Source of the DNA: Blastococcus sp. TF02A-30
GTDB lineage: Bacteria > Actinomycetota > Actinomycetes > Mycobacteriales > Geodermatophilaceae
NCBI RefSeq assembly: GCF_003319185.1
Contig: NZ_QOHJ01000001.1
Coordinates: 62,001 to 126,000 of the forward strand
Direction of reading: 5' to 3'
Length of the DNA stretch: 64,000 nt
The notes beneath the pieces were generated by a model that saw nothing but the letters and a program-made list of their open reading frames with translations, was not told where the DNA came from and did not search any database. The translations under genes and the position numbers were made by a program. This document shows positions 15,683 to 24,817 of the stretch, one piece after another (positions within the stretch are counted from its first letter, which is position 1; each line of letters opens with the position of its first letter).

Positions 15683-16434
15683 CCCTGCCGCTCTCGCTCG
15701 GCCCGGTGCGCCCGGTGCCGCTCTCGGCCATCAACCCGGTCGCCCAGCTCGGCGCGATCGCCGTCGTGCTGCCCGTGCTGCTGGTGAGCGGCGACCTGCT
15801 CACCCCGCTGGTCGTGCTGGCCGCCGAGGTCTGCCTGCTGCCGGCTGCCGGGCTGACCACGCCGCGCACCGTGCTCGCGCGCACCTGGCCGCTGCTGCTC
15901 GGCGCGGCGGGGGTGGCCTGGGTCAACGTGCTCTTCGGCGACGCCGGCTGGGCGTCGGGGGTCGCGCTCGCCGTCCGGGTGCTCGCCCTCGCGCTGCCGG
16001 GGGTGCTGCTGGTCGCCTCCACCGACCCGGTCCGGCTGGCCGATGCCCTGACGCTGCACTGGCGGGTTCCCACCCGGTTCGCGTTCGGCACGCTCGCCGC
16101 GCTGCGGCTGGTGCCGCTGCTGGCCGCCGAGTGGCAGACGATCCGGCTGGCCCGGCGGGCGCGCGGCGTCGAACCGGGCCGGAACCCGGTCGCGCAGGGC
16201 CGGTTGTTCGCCGGGACGGCGTTCGCGCTGCTGGTCGCCGCCGTCCGCCGCGGCACCCGCCTGGCCGCGGCCATGGACGCCCGCGGCTTCGACTCGGGGA
16301 TCGCCCGCACCAACGCCAGAGGGTCCGTGCTGCGCCGTCGCGACGCCGCGTACCTGGCCGGTGCGGTCGCGGTCTGCGCCGCCGCGCTGGCGCTGTCCGT
16401 CGCGACCGGCACGTGGGAGCCGGTGTTCTCCTAG
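15679..16434 (+). CDS. ykoC: ECF transporter transmembrane (T) component, YkoC
   Basis: A 251-residue membrane protein with about five to six helices, the EcfT-type scaffold that joins the S component to the ATPases. The two coupling-helix motifs with the A-R-G tripeptide are visible: ARRARGVEPG (about residue 160) and AMDARGFDSG (about 205). Its ATG overlaps the ykoD stop by four bases, giving tight coupling, and the gene ends the operon. Together with YkoE and YkoD under the TPP riboswitch it forms an import system for thiamine or its pyrimidine precursor. No biosynthetic thi genes are in the window. Confidence 0.9.
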   Translation: MTLPLSLGPVRPVPLSAINPVAQLGAIAVVLPVLLVSGDLLTPLVVLAAEVCLLPAAGLTTPRTVLARTWPLLLGAAGVAWVNVLFGDAGWASGVALAVRVLALALPGVLLVASTDPVRLADALTLHWRVPTRFAFGTLAALRLVPLLAAEWQTIRLARRARGVEPGRNPVAQGRLFAGTAFALLVAAVRRGTRLAAAMDARGFDSGIARTNARGSVLRRRDAAYLAGAVAVCAAALALSVATGTWEPVFS

Positions 16435-16535
16435 TGATCCACAGCACATCGTGTTTGCGGCCGGGGCCAGCGACCCATACGTAGTTGTTTGGCCCGTCAG
16501 CTGCACGCCGGGCCGGGGATTGCGAGGGGTCGGAC

Positions 16536-16964
16536 GTGACAGGGCAGGGCGCGGCTTCGGCCTGGCCATCGGCCTCCCCTCCCGCCGCCACCCCCTTCCT
16601 GCACTGGGTGCTCCACGAGGTCGCCGAGCTGCCCGCGGTCCGCGCCGAGGTGCGCCGTGCGATCCCGGCCGGCGAGGCCGGGCGCGACGCGCTCGACCAG
16701 CTGGTCCTGGCCCTGGACGAGATGGCGTCCAACGCGCTGCGCCACGGCGGCGGGCACGTCGAGGCGGCCGTGCGGACCACTGCGGCCGGCTTCCTCATCG
16801 AGGTGGCCGACGCCGCGGCCCACCGGCCGCCCACCCCGGCGGTCGACCGGGACCCCAGCGAGGGCGGCCTCGGCCTCTACCTCATCGCCGAGCTCGCCAC
16901 CGGGCACGGCTGGTACGTGAGCGACGGCGCCAAGCACGTCTGGGCGCTGCTGCCCCGCGGCTGA
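16536..16964 (+). CDS. RsbW-like ATP-binding anti-sigma regulatory protein
   Basis: A 142-residue single-domain GHKL ATPase of the anti-sigma/switch-kinase type. The N-box is LALDEMASNALRHGGG, the G1 box begins at VADAAAHRPP, and the G2 region is GGLGLYLIAELATGHGW, followed by KHVWALLP. GTG 16536 was chosen over an upstream ATG because GAGGGG lies eight bases before it. It is closely similar to the product at 25627-26139 (shared PAVDRDP, KHVWA). It converges, with an 18-bp gap, on the SpoIIE-phosphatase gene, suggesting a partner-switching pair although they are not co-transcribed. No anti-anti-sigma STAS gene is nearby, so the target is unknown. Confidence 0.85.
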   Translation: MTGQGAASAWPSASPPAATPFLHWVLHEVAELPAVRAEVRRAIPAGEAGRDALDQLVLALDEMASNALRHGGGHVEAAVRTTAAGFLIEVADAAAHRPPTPAVDRDPSEGGLGLYLIAELATGHGWYVSDGAKHVWALLPRG

Positions 16965-16982
16965 TCCGCCGCGGTCGGCCGG

Positions 16983-19587
16983 TCAGGGCGCGACGGCCGG
17001 CGGCAGCTTCTGCGGTCCGGCCTCGCGCGGCCGGGGGCGGTCCTCGGGGTGCAGCCGGATGGCCACCAGCGCGACGTCGTCCTGCAGCCCCTCGGGTCGC
17101 AGCCGCTCGATGACCTCGTCGCAGAGCACCGCCAGCGGGCGCGCGGCGAGCTCGGCCACGGCCGTGCGCAGCCGCGCGATGCCCTCGTCCAGGGGCAGGT
17201 CCCGGCCCTCGACCAGCCCGTCGGTGTACAGCAGCAGCGTCGCCCCGCGCCGCACCGTGACCACGGACTCCGTGCGCCGGGCCGCCGAGTCGACGCCCAG
17301 CATCAGCTCGGCCCGCTCGGTGGCCAGCTCCTCGATCCGCCCGTCCTCGTGCAGCAGCAGCGGGGGCGGGTGGCCGGCGTTGGACCAGCGCAGCCGGGTC
17401 AGGCCCTGCGCGCGTTCCTCGGGGGTCTGCTCGATGCGGGCGATGGCGCCGGTGGCCATCGTGCCCATCCCGAGACCCTCGATGGCGGCGTCGAGCTCGG
17501 CCAGGATCGCCGCGGGGCCGATCCCGTCGCGGTAGCCGATGCCCCGCAGCATGCCGCGCAGCTGGCCCATGGCGGCCGCAGCCGCGGTGTCGTGGCCGAC
17601 GACGTCGCCGATGACCAGCACTGTCGCGCCGCTGGGCTGGAGGAACGCGTCGTACCAGTCGCCGCCGACCTCGGCCACCTGCACGGCCGGCAGGTACCGC
17701 ACCACGATCTCCGCGTGGTCCGGTTCGGGCGGCTCGGTCAGCATGCTGCGCTGCAGGCCCTCGGCCAGCCGGCGCTGCTGCTCGTAGAGGCGGGAGTTGT
17801 CCAGGGCCAGCGCCACCCGGTCGGCGATGTCGCGGACCGTGGCGACGTCGTCCGGGTCGGCCTGCTCGCGGTCGGCGGAGCGGTAGACGCTGAGCGCGCC
17901 GAGCGTCCGGCCGCGGGCGGACAGCGGCAGCGTCACCGCCGACCGGGGGGGCCAGCTGCCAGAACGCGTCGCTGACCTCACCGGGCGGGAGCGTGTGCCC
18001 CACGGCGGCCGGCACGTCGGCCACCTCGCGCAGCTGGCCGGAGGCCAGCGACCGGAGCACGGGGGCGTCGGGCTTGAGCGACTGCAGGCGCAGGGCGGCG
18101 TAGCGGGCCACCACCGGCCGCAGCCCCGGCTCGCCGTGCCAGCTCGCGACGTCGCGCATCCGGCCGTCCTCGTCGACCAGGCTGGCGATCACCCAGTCGC
18201 CGATCAGCGGGACCAGGGCCTCGGTGACGCGCTGCAGCGCGCCCTCCTCGCCGTCCCCGCTGGAGAGCCGTTCCGACATGGCGCCGGTGACCTCGGCGAT
18301 GAGCCGCAGCCGCGCGGCGCTGCGGCGGGCACGCTCCTCGGTCGCCCGCCGCTCGGTGATGTCGAGGAAGTACACCGAGAGCCCGTCGGGGCTGGGCCAG
18401 GCCCGGACCTCGTACCAGGCGTCCAGCGGCGCGCCGTAGTAGGCCTGGAAGACCCGCTCCTCGCCGGTCTCCGCAGCGCTCCGGTAGTGCACCTCGAAGT
18501 CGCTGCCCACGGCGAGCGGGAAGAGCTCCCAGATGTCGCCACCGAGGAGCTCGTCCCGGGTGCGCTCCAGGACGCGCTCGGCCTCGGCGTTGACGTAGGT
18601 GAACCGCCAGTCGGGGGACAGGGCGAAGAACGCTGCGTTCATCGCCTCCAGCACGCGTGAGACGCGGGCGTCCTCCTGGCGCAGCCGGGTCGTGTCGTAC
18701 CCGGCACCCACCAGCCGGACCGCCGTCCCGCGGTCATCGGCCAGCGCCCGCCCGCGGCCGTGGATCCAGCGCGTCTCGCCCGTCGGCAGCACCACGCGGA
18801 ACTCGGCGTCGTACTCGCCCACCGACTCGATGGCCGTCTGCAGCGCCTCGAGGGTGCGGTCGCGGTCGTCGGGGTGGATGCGACCGGCGAAGGCCGTGAC
18901 CGTCTCGTCGAAGCCGTCGGGCGCGAAGCCGAACAGGCTCTTCAGCCGGTCGTCCCACACCAACCGGCCGACCGTGAGGTCCCAGTCGAAGCTGCCGATG
19001 CCCGCGGCGTCGATCGCCAGCTCGGAGGCCAACCGGCTGGCCTCCAGCTCCCGGGCCTGGGCAGCGAGCTCCAGCTCGGTGGCCGCGGAGTCGGCCAGCT
19101 GGCGCAGCAGCGCGACGTCGGCGTCGGTCCAGGCCCGTGGCTCCGGCTCCATGACCGACAGCGCCCCGACGGCCTGGCCGTCGGAGACGGTGAGCGGGAT
19201 GCCGAGGTAGGCGCCCACCACGCCGGTCGCCACCGGCGGCAGGTCCGCGACCCGTCCGTCGGCGCGGGCGTCGGGCACGACGACCGCCTCCGGGGCGGCG
19301 GCGGCGGTGACCGCGCAGAGCGACTCGCCGAGCGGCACCTGGATGCCGAGCGTGCCCGCCGGGAGACCGGTTCCGCTGAGCACCAGCTCGCGGTCACCGA
19401 ACAGCGAGATCTGCGCCGCCTGGGCGGAGAGGAGCCGCGCGGCCAGACCGGTCAGCCGCTGGAGCGGCTGCGAGCCGAGCGCGGTGGCCTCGAGCCTGCG
19501 CACGGCGGCGATCCGCTCACCCGCGGGCCCGCCGCCGTCCCCGTCCAGGCCCCTGAGCGGGGCGGGAGCCGGATCGCTGCTGGTCAC
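16983..19587 (-). pseudogene. GAF-PAS-PAS-GAF-SpoIIE protein phosphatase, split by a frameshift
   Basis: One gene read in two frames. From GTG 19587 (with GGGAGGGAG upstream) the first frame encodes a GAF domain (about 30-175, LTGLAARLLSAQAAQISLFG), two PAS domains (SELAIDAAGIGSFDWDLTVG and VLEAMNAAFFALSPDWRFTY) and the first part of a second GAF (RLIAEVTGAMSERL). At a run of seven G (17945-17951, C on the coding strand) the frame must shift: SDAFWQLAPP continues as RSAVTLPLSARGRTLGALSV in the other frame, into the PP2C domain (VGGDWYDAFL, IGDVVGHDTAAAAAMG, GHPPPLLL, LYTDGLVEGRD). One extra C would restore an 868-residue regulator that dephosphorylates an anti-anti-sigma factor. This is either a real mutation, slippage, or a base-calling error. 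Confidence 0.8.
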
Positions 19588-19688
19588 GCGAGCTCCCTCC
19601 CGGCAGGCGTCGTGCAGGCGCGACGGCTTCACGCGGGGACCATTCTCCCTGGCCGCCGCGCGCGCCCGACGGCGGCCCACCGCCCCGG

Positions 19689-21503
19689 CTACCTGCCCGC
19701 GGCGTAGCCCTGCATCCCCCGTGGGTTGGCCGCAGCGCGGAGGACACCGGTCCCCGGGTCGCGGGAGACCGCGGAGAGCCGGCCCAGCGACCACGGATCG
19801 GCGACGACGACGGCGTGCCCGCGACGCCGCAGCTCGGCCACCGTCGCCTCGCCCACCCGCGACTCGACGACGACCTCGCCGGGCGCCATCTCCCGCGGGT
19901 AGAACGACGACGGGAAGCTCGTGGTGTGCCAGGCCGGCGCGTCGATGGCCGCCTGGAGGTCCAGCCCGCCGAGGGTGTGGGCCAGCCAGAAGCACAGCTG
20001 CCACTGCTCCTGCTGGTCGCCGCCCGGGGTGCCGAAGGCCAGGACCGCCTCGCCGCCGCGCAGCGCCAGCGAAGGGGCCAGCGTGGTGCGCGGCCGCTTC
20101 CCGGGGGCCAGCGAGTTGGGCAGCCCGCGCTCGAGCCAGAACATCTGGGCGCGCGTGCCGAGCGGGAAGCCGAGCTCGGGGACGACCGGCGAGCTCTGCA
20201 GCCATCCACCGGACGGGGTGGCGGAGACGAGGTTGCCCCAGCGGTCGACGACGTCGAGGTGACAGGTGTCGCCGCGGGTGGTGCCGCGCGTGTCGACGGT
20301 GGGCTCGCCGACCCCGGCGAGCGTGGCCCGGGAGGGGTGCTCACCGGCCGAGGTGCGGGTGACGAAGGCGGGGAGCCGGGGCGGGCGCCCGCCCGGGGAG
20401 CCGGGCCGCAGCTCGGTGCTGGCCCGGCTCCCGATGAGCGCCCGCCGTTCGGCGGCGTACGCGGACGAGAGGAGCTCGTCCACCGGCACGCTGTCCACGT
20501 CCCCGTACCAGGCCTCCCGGTCGGCCATCGCCAGCTTCACCGCCTCGACGCCGGCGTGGATCACGTCGGCGTCGGGGACGGCGGAGGCGGACCGGCCGCG
20601 GAGCCCGGTGCCGTCGACGTCGTCCAGCATCGTCAGCGCCTGGAGCAGAGCCGGTCCCTGGGACCACGGCCCGGCCTTCGCGAGCGTCCACCCGTGCCAG
20701 TCGACCGTGACCGGCGGCTCGTACGACGGTCGCCAGCCGGCCAGGTCCTCGCCGGTCAGAAACCCGGGGTGGTCGCGACCGGAGTCGTCTCTCACCGGGT
20801 ACCGGCAGAACCTGTCGATCGCCTCGGCGACGAATCCTTCTGACCAGGCAGCCAGTGCCGCGTCGAGCTGGGCCTCCCGGGAGGGTCCGCGCGCTGCGTC
20901 GAGCAGTCGGCGGTAGGTCGAGGCCAGAACGGGGTTGCGGAAGAGGCTGCCGGCGTCCGGAGGAGCACCGTCGGAGGTGAGCCAGGTGGCGGCCGAGGTC
21001 GGCCAGTGCGTGCGGAAGTGCTCGGAGACCGAGGCGACGGTCGCGGTCACCCGGGGATGGAGCGGGTGACCGGTCTCGGCGTACTCGAGGGCGAAGCGGA
21101 GGACGGCGTCCAGCGGCTGGGTGCCGTGGTCGCGCAGGAGCGTCAGCCAGGCGCCGACGGCGCCGGGCACGGTGGCGGCGAGGAGGCCCGTTCCGGGGAC
21201 CAGCTCGAGGTCGAGCTGCTCGAAGGCCTCGATCGTCGCACCGGCAGGGGCGACCCCCTGGCCGGAGAGGAGGACGGGCCGTCCCTGCTCCGACCCGCTC
21301 CCGCGGGCGAAGAGGACCGGGACCTCGCCGCCGGGACCGTTGAGGTGCGGCTCGACGACCTGGAGGGCGAAGCCGGTGGCGACGGCGGCGTCGAACGCGT
21401 TGCCCCCTGCCTCCAGGACAGCCATGCCGGCGGCTGTGGCCAGCCAGTGGGTGCTGGCGACCATGCCGAACGTGCCGGCGAGCTCGGGGCGGGTGGTGAA
21501 CAC
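19689..21503 (-). CDS. Gamma-glutamyltransferase (glutathione/poly-gamma-glutamate hydrolase family)
   Basis: A 604-residue Ntn hydrolase of the gamma-glutamyltranspeptidase family. The N terminus is canonical (GMVASTHWLATAAGMAVLEA, then GGNAFDAAVATGFAL). The self-cleavage/nucleophile site is TRGDTCHLDVVDRWGN with Thr about residue 413, and the small subunit keeps the substrate glycine loop (TPSGGWLQSS) and FGTPGGDQQ. It has no signal peptide at the chosen GTG, so may be cytoplasmic or exported by another route. It would cleave gamma-glutamyl amides such as glutathione; in mycothiol-using actinobacteria the physiological substrate is uncertain. The open frame extends 330 bases upstream without homology. 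Its start lies inside the preceding hypothetical frame. Confidence 0.87.
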   Translation of the reverse strand: MFTTRPELAGTFGMVASTHWLATAAGMAVLEAGGNAFDAAVATGFALQVVEPHLNGPGGEVPVLFARGSGSEQGRPVLLSGQGVAPAGATIEAFEQLDLELVPGTGLLAATVPGAVGAWLTLLRDHGTQPLDAVLRFALEYAETGHPLHPRVTATVASVSEHFRTHWPTSAATWLTSDGAPPDAGSLFRNPVLASTYRRLLDAARGPSREAQLDAALAAWSEGFVAEAIDRFCRYPVRDDSGRDHPGFLTGEDLAGWRPSYEPPVTVDWHGWTLAKAGPWSQGPALLQALTMLDDVDGTGLRGRSASAVPDADVIHAGVEAVKLAMADREAWYGDVDSVPVDELLSSAYAAERRALIGSRASTELRPGSPGGRPPRLPAFVTRTSAGEHPSRATLAGVGEPTVDTRGTTRGDTCHLDVVDRWGNLVSATPSGGWLQSSPVVPELGFPLGTRAQMFWLERGLPNSLAPGKRPRTTLAPSLALRGGEAVLAFGTPGGDQQEQWQLCFWLAHTLGGLDLQAAIDAPAWHTTSFPSSFYPREMAPGEVVVESRVGEATVAELRRRGHAVVVADPWSLGRLSAVSRDPGTGVLRAAANPRGMQGYAAGR

Positions 21504-22153
21504 GCGGCCACCGTAGAAGGACCCCGGTGCCCCCCACCGCTCGCAGGCTCGCGGCGGGGCCCTGCACCGGGGCCGCGGAGCGACGCGGCGGGGGAAGGAG
21601 CCGCGTGCTGGATCCGGGGGGTGCTGGGCATCTCGTGCAGCACCACGGGCGGGTCGACGACGCGGACCGCGGCCGGGCGGGGACGGCCCCAGGCGAGGTG
21701 CTCGCCGGCGGGTCCGGCACCCCAGAGGGCGGCGCGCCGGGTGAGCTCCCGCAGCGCCTCCCGGCGCGAGGGCCGGGGCGCGGGGGCAGCAACGCGCCAG
21801 GTCAGGTTCTCGCCGTGCGCACCGGCGCCCCACATCGCCGCGCGGTGCAGCAGGCCGCGGAGGCCGCCGACGGCCGGGCGCTCGGGCTCCGGGACGACGA
21901 CGACCCGGGGCCGCGGCGGTGCCGACGCGGTGGGGACGCGGCCGGGGCGGGCCACCGGGGCGGGCTGCACCGAGCGGATCGGCGCCGGGCGGCCCGTGCG
22001 GCGCTCCGCGGCGCGCAGCCGCTGCAGGAGCACGGCCCGGTCGGCGCGGTCCAGGACGTCGATCAGGCCCGCCAGCGAGCCGGGGGCCGGCTCGGCGGAG
22101 GGGGCGGCCCGGCGCGCTGCCCTGACCGGGACGGCCAGGTCGCTGCTGCTCAT
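21143..22153 (-). CDS. Hypothetical Ala/Arg/Pro-rich protein with an internal duplication; 3' end uncertain
   Basis: An ATG at 22153 with an excellent ribosome site (GAGGAGG, six bases upstream) opens a frame encoding a mostly disordered protein. Residues about 25-60 form a helix-like stretch (AGLIDVLDRADRAVLLQRLR). About residues 100-155 hold two copies of a motif, RAAMWGAGAHGENLTW and RAALWGAGPAGEHLAW. The frame stays open to 21143 and so overlaps 361 bp of the gamma-glutamyltransferase gene in another frame; the last 120 residues are then only a shadow of that gene. No stop occurs in any of the three minus frames around 21503-21792, so the true end, or a fusion to the transferase, cannot be settled. 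I do not recognise the family. Confidence 0.4.
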   Translation of the reverse strand: MSSSDLAVPVRAARRAAPSAEPAPGSLAGLIDVLDRADRAVLLQRLRAAERRTGRPAPIRSVQPAPVARPGRVPTASAPPRPRVVVVPEPERPAVGGLRGLLHRAAMWGAGAHGENLTWRVAAPAPRPSRREALRELTRRAALWGAGPAGEHLAWGRPRPAAVRVVDPPVVLHEMPSTPRIQHAAPSPAASLRGPGAGPRREPASGGGHRGPSTVAACSPPAPSSPARSAWSPAPTGWPQPPAWLSWRQGATRSTPPSPPASPSRSSSRTSTVPAARSRSSSPAGAGRSRDGPSSSPARGSPLPVRRSRPSSSSTSSWSPERASSPPPCPAPSAPG

Positions 22154-22479
22154 GTCGCCTCCTCGAAGTTCGCGTCCGCGACCGGGGAAGGTGTCGCGGA
22201 CAAGGAGAAAACTAGGCGGCGCGAGCCCGTGCGACGCCCTTTTCCGACACCCACCGGAATGCGCGTGACCCAACCGTTGCGGAGCCATTCCGATGCGTCC
22301 GGTGACCCATTCCCCGCGGCGGCCACATGTCGACAAGAAGCAATTCCCGAGCGTGGAAATGCAGCGTTCCCCGGTCGGTCACCCCGGGGAGGCCGCGGCA
22401 CGCGCGGCGTGTCGGGCAGCCCCCCGAACGGGGGACGGGCCGAATTGCCGCGCCCCCACGCCGCTCCCAGACTCGACGG
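22154..22479. other. 326-bp divergent intergenic region with an inverted repeat
   Basis: No gene is seen between the hypothetical protein (minus) and the APC permease (plus). It is less GC-rich than its flanks. A perfect inverted repeat with 9-bp arms, GTCCGCGAC and GTCGCGGAC, separated by 10 bp, lies at 22174-22201, 21 bases upstream of the minus-strand ATG, and could be an operator or leader hairpin. A second small palindrome, CCCCCGAACGGGGG, is at 22421-22434. I could not identify promoter elements with confidence. Confidence 0.5.
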
Positions 22480-23841
22480 GTGCAGACCACCGAGGCCGCG
22501 GCGCCCGACGACACCCGCCTGCGTCGCGCCGTCACCGGCAAGCTCCTGTTCCTCTTCATCCTGGGCGACGTCCTCGGCGCCGGGATCTACGCGCTGTTCG
22601 GCGTGATGGCCGGCGAGGTCGGCGGCGCGGTGTGGCTGCCCATGCTGGTCGCCCTGGTGCTCGCGCTGCTCACGGCCGCGTCCTACGCGGAACTGGTCAC
22701 GAAATACCCGAAGGCGGGTGGCTCGGCGGTGTTCGCCGAGCGCGCCTTCAAGAGCTCGACGGTCTCCTTCCTCGTGGGCTACTGCATGCTCGCCGCCGGC
22801 GTCACGAGCGCCGCCGGTCTCGCCCTGGCCTTCGCCGGCGACTACCTCGGCGTCTTCCTCGACGTGCCGGCTGTCCCGGCGGCCGTGGTGTTCCTCGTGC
22901 TGATCGGGCTGCTCAACGCCCGGGGCATCAAGGAGTCGGTGCGGGCCAACGTCGTCATGACCGTCATCGAGGTGTCCGGCCTCGTGCTGATCGTCGTCCT
23001 GGGCGCGCTGGTCCTGGGCCGGGGCGACGGCGACGTCGGCCGGGTCACCGAGTTCCCGCCCGGCGTCTCCGTCGCCTCCGGCGTGCTGGCCGCCGCGCTC
23101 CTGGCCTACTACTCCTTCGTCGGCTTCGAGACCTCCGCGAACGTGGCCGAGGAGGTGCGCGACGTCCGGCGGGTCTACCCCCGGGCGCTGTTCGGCTCGC
23201 TGCTGGTGGCCGGGGTGGTCTACCTGCTCGTCGGCCTCGCCGCCTCGGTCGTGCTGCCCGCGGACGAGCTCGCCGGCTCCTCCGGCCCGCTGCTGGAGGT
23301 CGTCCGCGCCGCCGACGTCGGCATCCCCGACGAGCTGTTCAGCGCCATCGCCCTGATCGCCGTGGCCAACGGCGCCCTGCTGACGATGATCATGGCCAGC
23401 CGGCTGGTGTTCGGCATGGCCGAGCAGGGGCTGCTGCCCCGCCCGCTGGCCCGCGTCCTGCCGCACCGCCGCACCCCGTGGGTGTCGATCCTGGTCACCA
23501 CGCTGGTGGCCATCGCGCTCACGCTCACCGGGGACCTCGGGGAGCTGGCCAACACCGTCGTCCTGCTGCTGCTCTTCGTCTTCCTGAGCACCAACATCGC
23601 CGTCCTGGTGCTGCGGTCCGACCGCGTGGAGCAGGACCACTTCCGGGTCCCCGCGGTCGTCCCCGTCCTCGCCGTCGCCTCGTGCGTGCTGCTGCTGTGG
23701 CAGCAGGAGGCCGAGATCTGGCTGCGGGCGGCGATCCTGCTCGCCGTCGGCGTCGTCCTGCACCTGCTGGCGCAGGCGCCGTGGTGGCGCGGTGCCCCGG
23801 TGGAACCGGCGTCCGACGGCGTCGTCGGAGCCGGGCGGTAG
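22480..23841 (+). CDS. APC-family amino acid permease
   Basis: A 453-residue transporter with about twelve hydrophobic segments. The N-terminal signature KLLFLFILGDVLGAGIYALF, with the unwound-helix GAGIY motif of the amino acid-polyamine-organocation superfamily, is clear; YAELVTKYPKAGGSAVF (about 75-92) and YSFVGFETSANVAEEVRD (about 205-222) are further family landmarks. It imports an amino acid or similar amine with protons; specificity is not readable. GTG 22480 starts shortly before TTEAAAPDDTRLRRAVTG; the longer frame upstream is intergenic shadow. It is followed after 31 bp by the nucleoside hydrolase gene on the same strand, possibly one transcript. Confidence 0.88.
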   Translation: MQTTEAAAPDDTRLRRAVTGKLLFLFILGDVLGAGIYALFGVMAGEVGGAVWLPMLVALVLALLTAASYAELVTKYPKAGGSAVFAERAFKSSTVSFLVGYCMLAAGVTSAAGLALAFAGDYLGVFLDVPAVPAAVVFLVLIGLLNARGIKESVRANVVMTVIEVSGLVLIVVLGALVLGRGDGDVGRVTEFPPGVSVASGVLAAALLAYYSFVGFETSANVAEEVRDVRRVYPRALFGSLLVAGVVYLLVGLAASVVLPADELAGSSGPLLEVVRAADVGIPDELFSAIALIAVANGALLTMIMASRLVFGMAEQGLLPRPLARVLPHRRTPWVSILVTTLVAIALTLTGDLGELANTVVLLLLFVFLSTNIAVLVLRSDRVEQDHFRVPAVVPVLAVASCVLLLWQQEAEIWLRAAILLAVGVVLHLLAQAPWWRGAPVEPASDGVVGAGR

Positions 23842-23872
23842 GACGCCGGGACGGCGCTGGGAGGATGCGCGG

Positions 23873-24817
23873 GTGCCCGACCGCATCCCCCTGGTGATCG
23901 ACACCGACCCCGGCATCGACGACGCGCTGGCCATCCTGCTGGCCCTGGCCAGCCCGGAGGTCGACCTGCGGCTGGTCACCACCGTGCACGGCAACGTGGA
24001 GCTCGAGCAGACGACCGACAACGCGCTGCGCGTGCTGCACCTGGCCGGCCGGTCCGACGTGCCGGTGGCGGCGGGCGCCCGGGCCTCGCTGATCCACCCG
24101 CAGCCCGAGCGGGCGGGGCACGTGCACGGGGCCGCCGGTCTCGGCGGGGTGCAGCTGCCGCCCTCGCCCGCGTCGGTGGACCCGCGACCGGCCGTCGTGG
24201 CGCTGGCCGACCTGCTGATGAGCTCACCGGAGCCGGTCACCGTCGCGCCGATCGGCCCGCTCACCAACATCGCGCTGCTGCTGGCCGTGTACCCCGAGGC
24301 CGCGGAGCGGATCGACCGGCTCGTCGTCATGGGTGGCTCCGCGGCGCGCGGCGGCAACGTGACCGCCGCGGCGGAGTTCAACATCTGGTCCGACCCCGAG
24401 GCGGCCGCCGCGGTGCTCGGCTCGGCGATCCCCACGGTGCTGGTCGGGCTGGACGTCACCCTGCCCACCGTGCTCACCGAGGAGGGCATCGCCCGGTTCG
24501 CCGCCGCCGGACCCATCGGGGCGACGGCCGCCGCGATCCTGCAGCAGTACGTCGACCACGCACGCAACGCCTACGGCGTCCCGGGCGTCGTCGTGCACGA
24601 CGCGCTGGCGCTCACCGAGGCGATCGCACCCGGGACGCTGGGCACGGTCCGCCGTGACGTCGTCGTCGACACCACGCTGGGTGCCGGGCGGGGGCAGACG
24701 CTGGTCGACCAGCGCAGCGTCTCCACCTCGCCGACCGCGGTCGACGTCGCCACCACCGTGGACGCCGGTGCGGCGGTGGAGTTCCTGGTCTCGCGGCTGG
24801 CCTCGCTCGACGCCTAG
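23873..24817 (+). CDS. Inosine-uridine-preferring nucleoside hydrolase family protein
   Basis: A 314-residue cytosolic enzyme that would split ribonucleosides into base and ribose. The calcium-binding signature at the N terminus is complete (VIDTDPGIDDALAILLAL), VTTVHGNVELEQTTDNALRV matches helix 2, and VMGGSAARGGNVTAAAEFNIWSDPEAA carries the conserved N-x-D/E metal and substrate residues. The C-terminal VVHDALAL supplies the last Ca2+ ligand Asp and the catalytic-site His. It probably salvages purine or pyrimidine nucleosides. GTG 23873 was chosen because homology begins at the next residues. The stop codon shares the CTAG tetramer with the stop of the convergent ANTAR gene. Confidence 0.9.
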   Translation: MPDRIPLVIDTDPGIDDALAILLALASPEVDLRLVTTVHGNVELEQTTDNALRVLHLAGRSDVPVAAGARASLIHPQPERAGHVHGAAGLGGVQLPPSPASVDPRPAVVALADLLMSSPEPVTVAPIGPLTNIALLLAVYPEAAERIDRLVVMGGSAARGGNVTAAAEFNIWSDPEAAAAVLGSAIPTVLVGLDVTLPTVLTEEGIARFAAAGPIGATAAAILQQYVDHARNAYGVPGVVVHDALALTEAIAPGTLGTVRRDVVVDTTLGAGRGQTLVDQRSVSTSPTAVDVATTVDAGAAVEFLVSRLASLDA

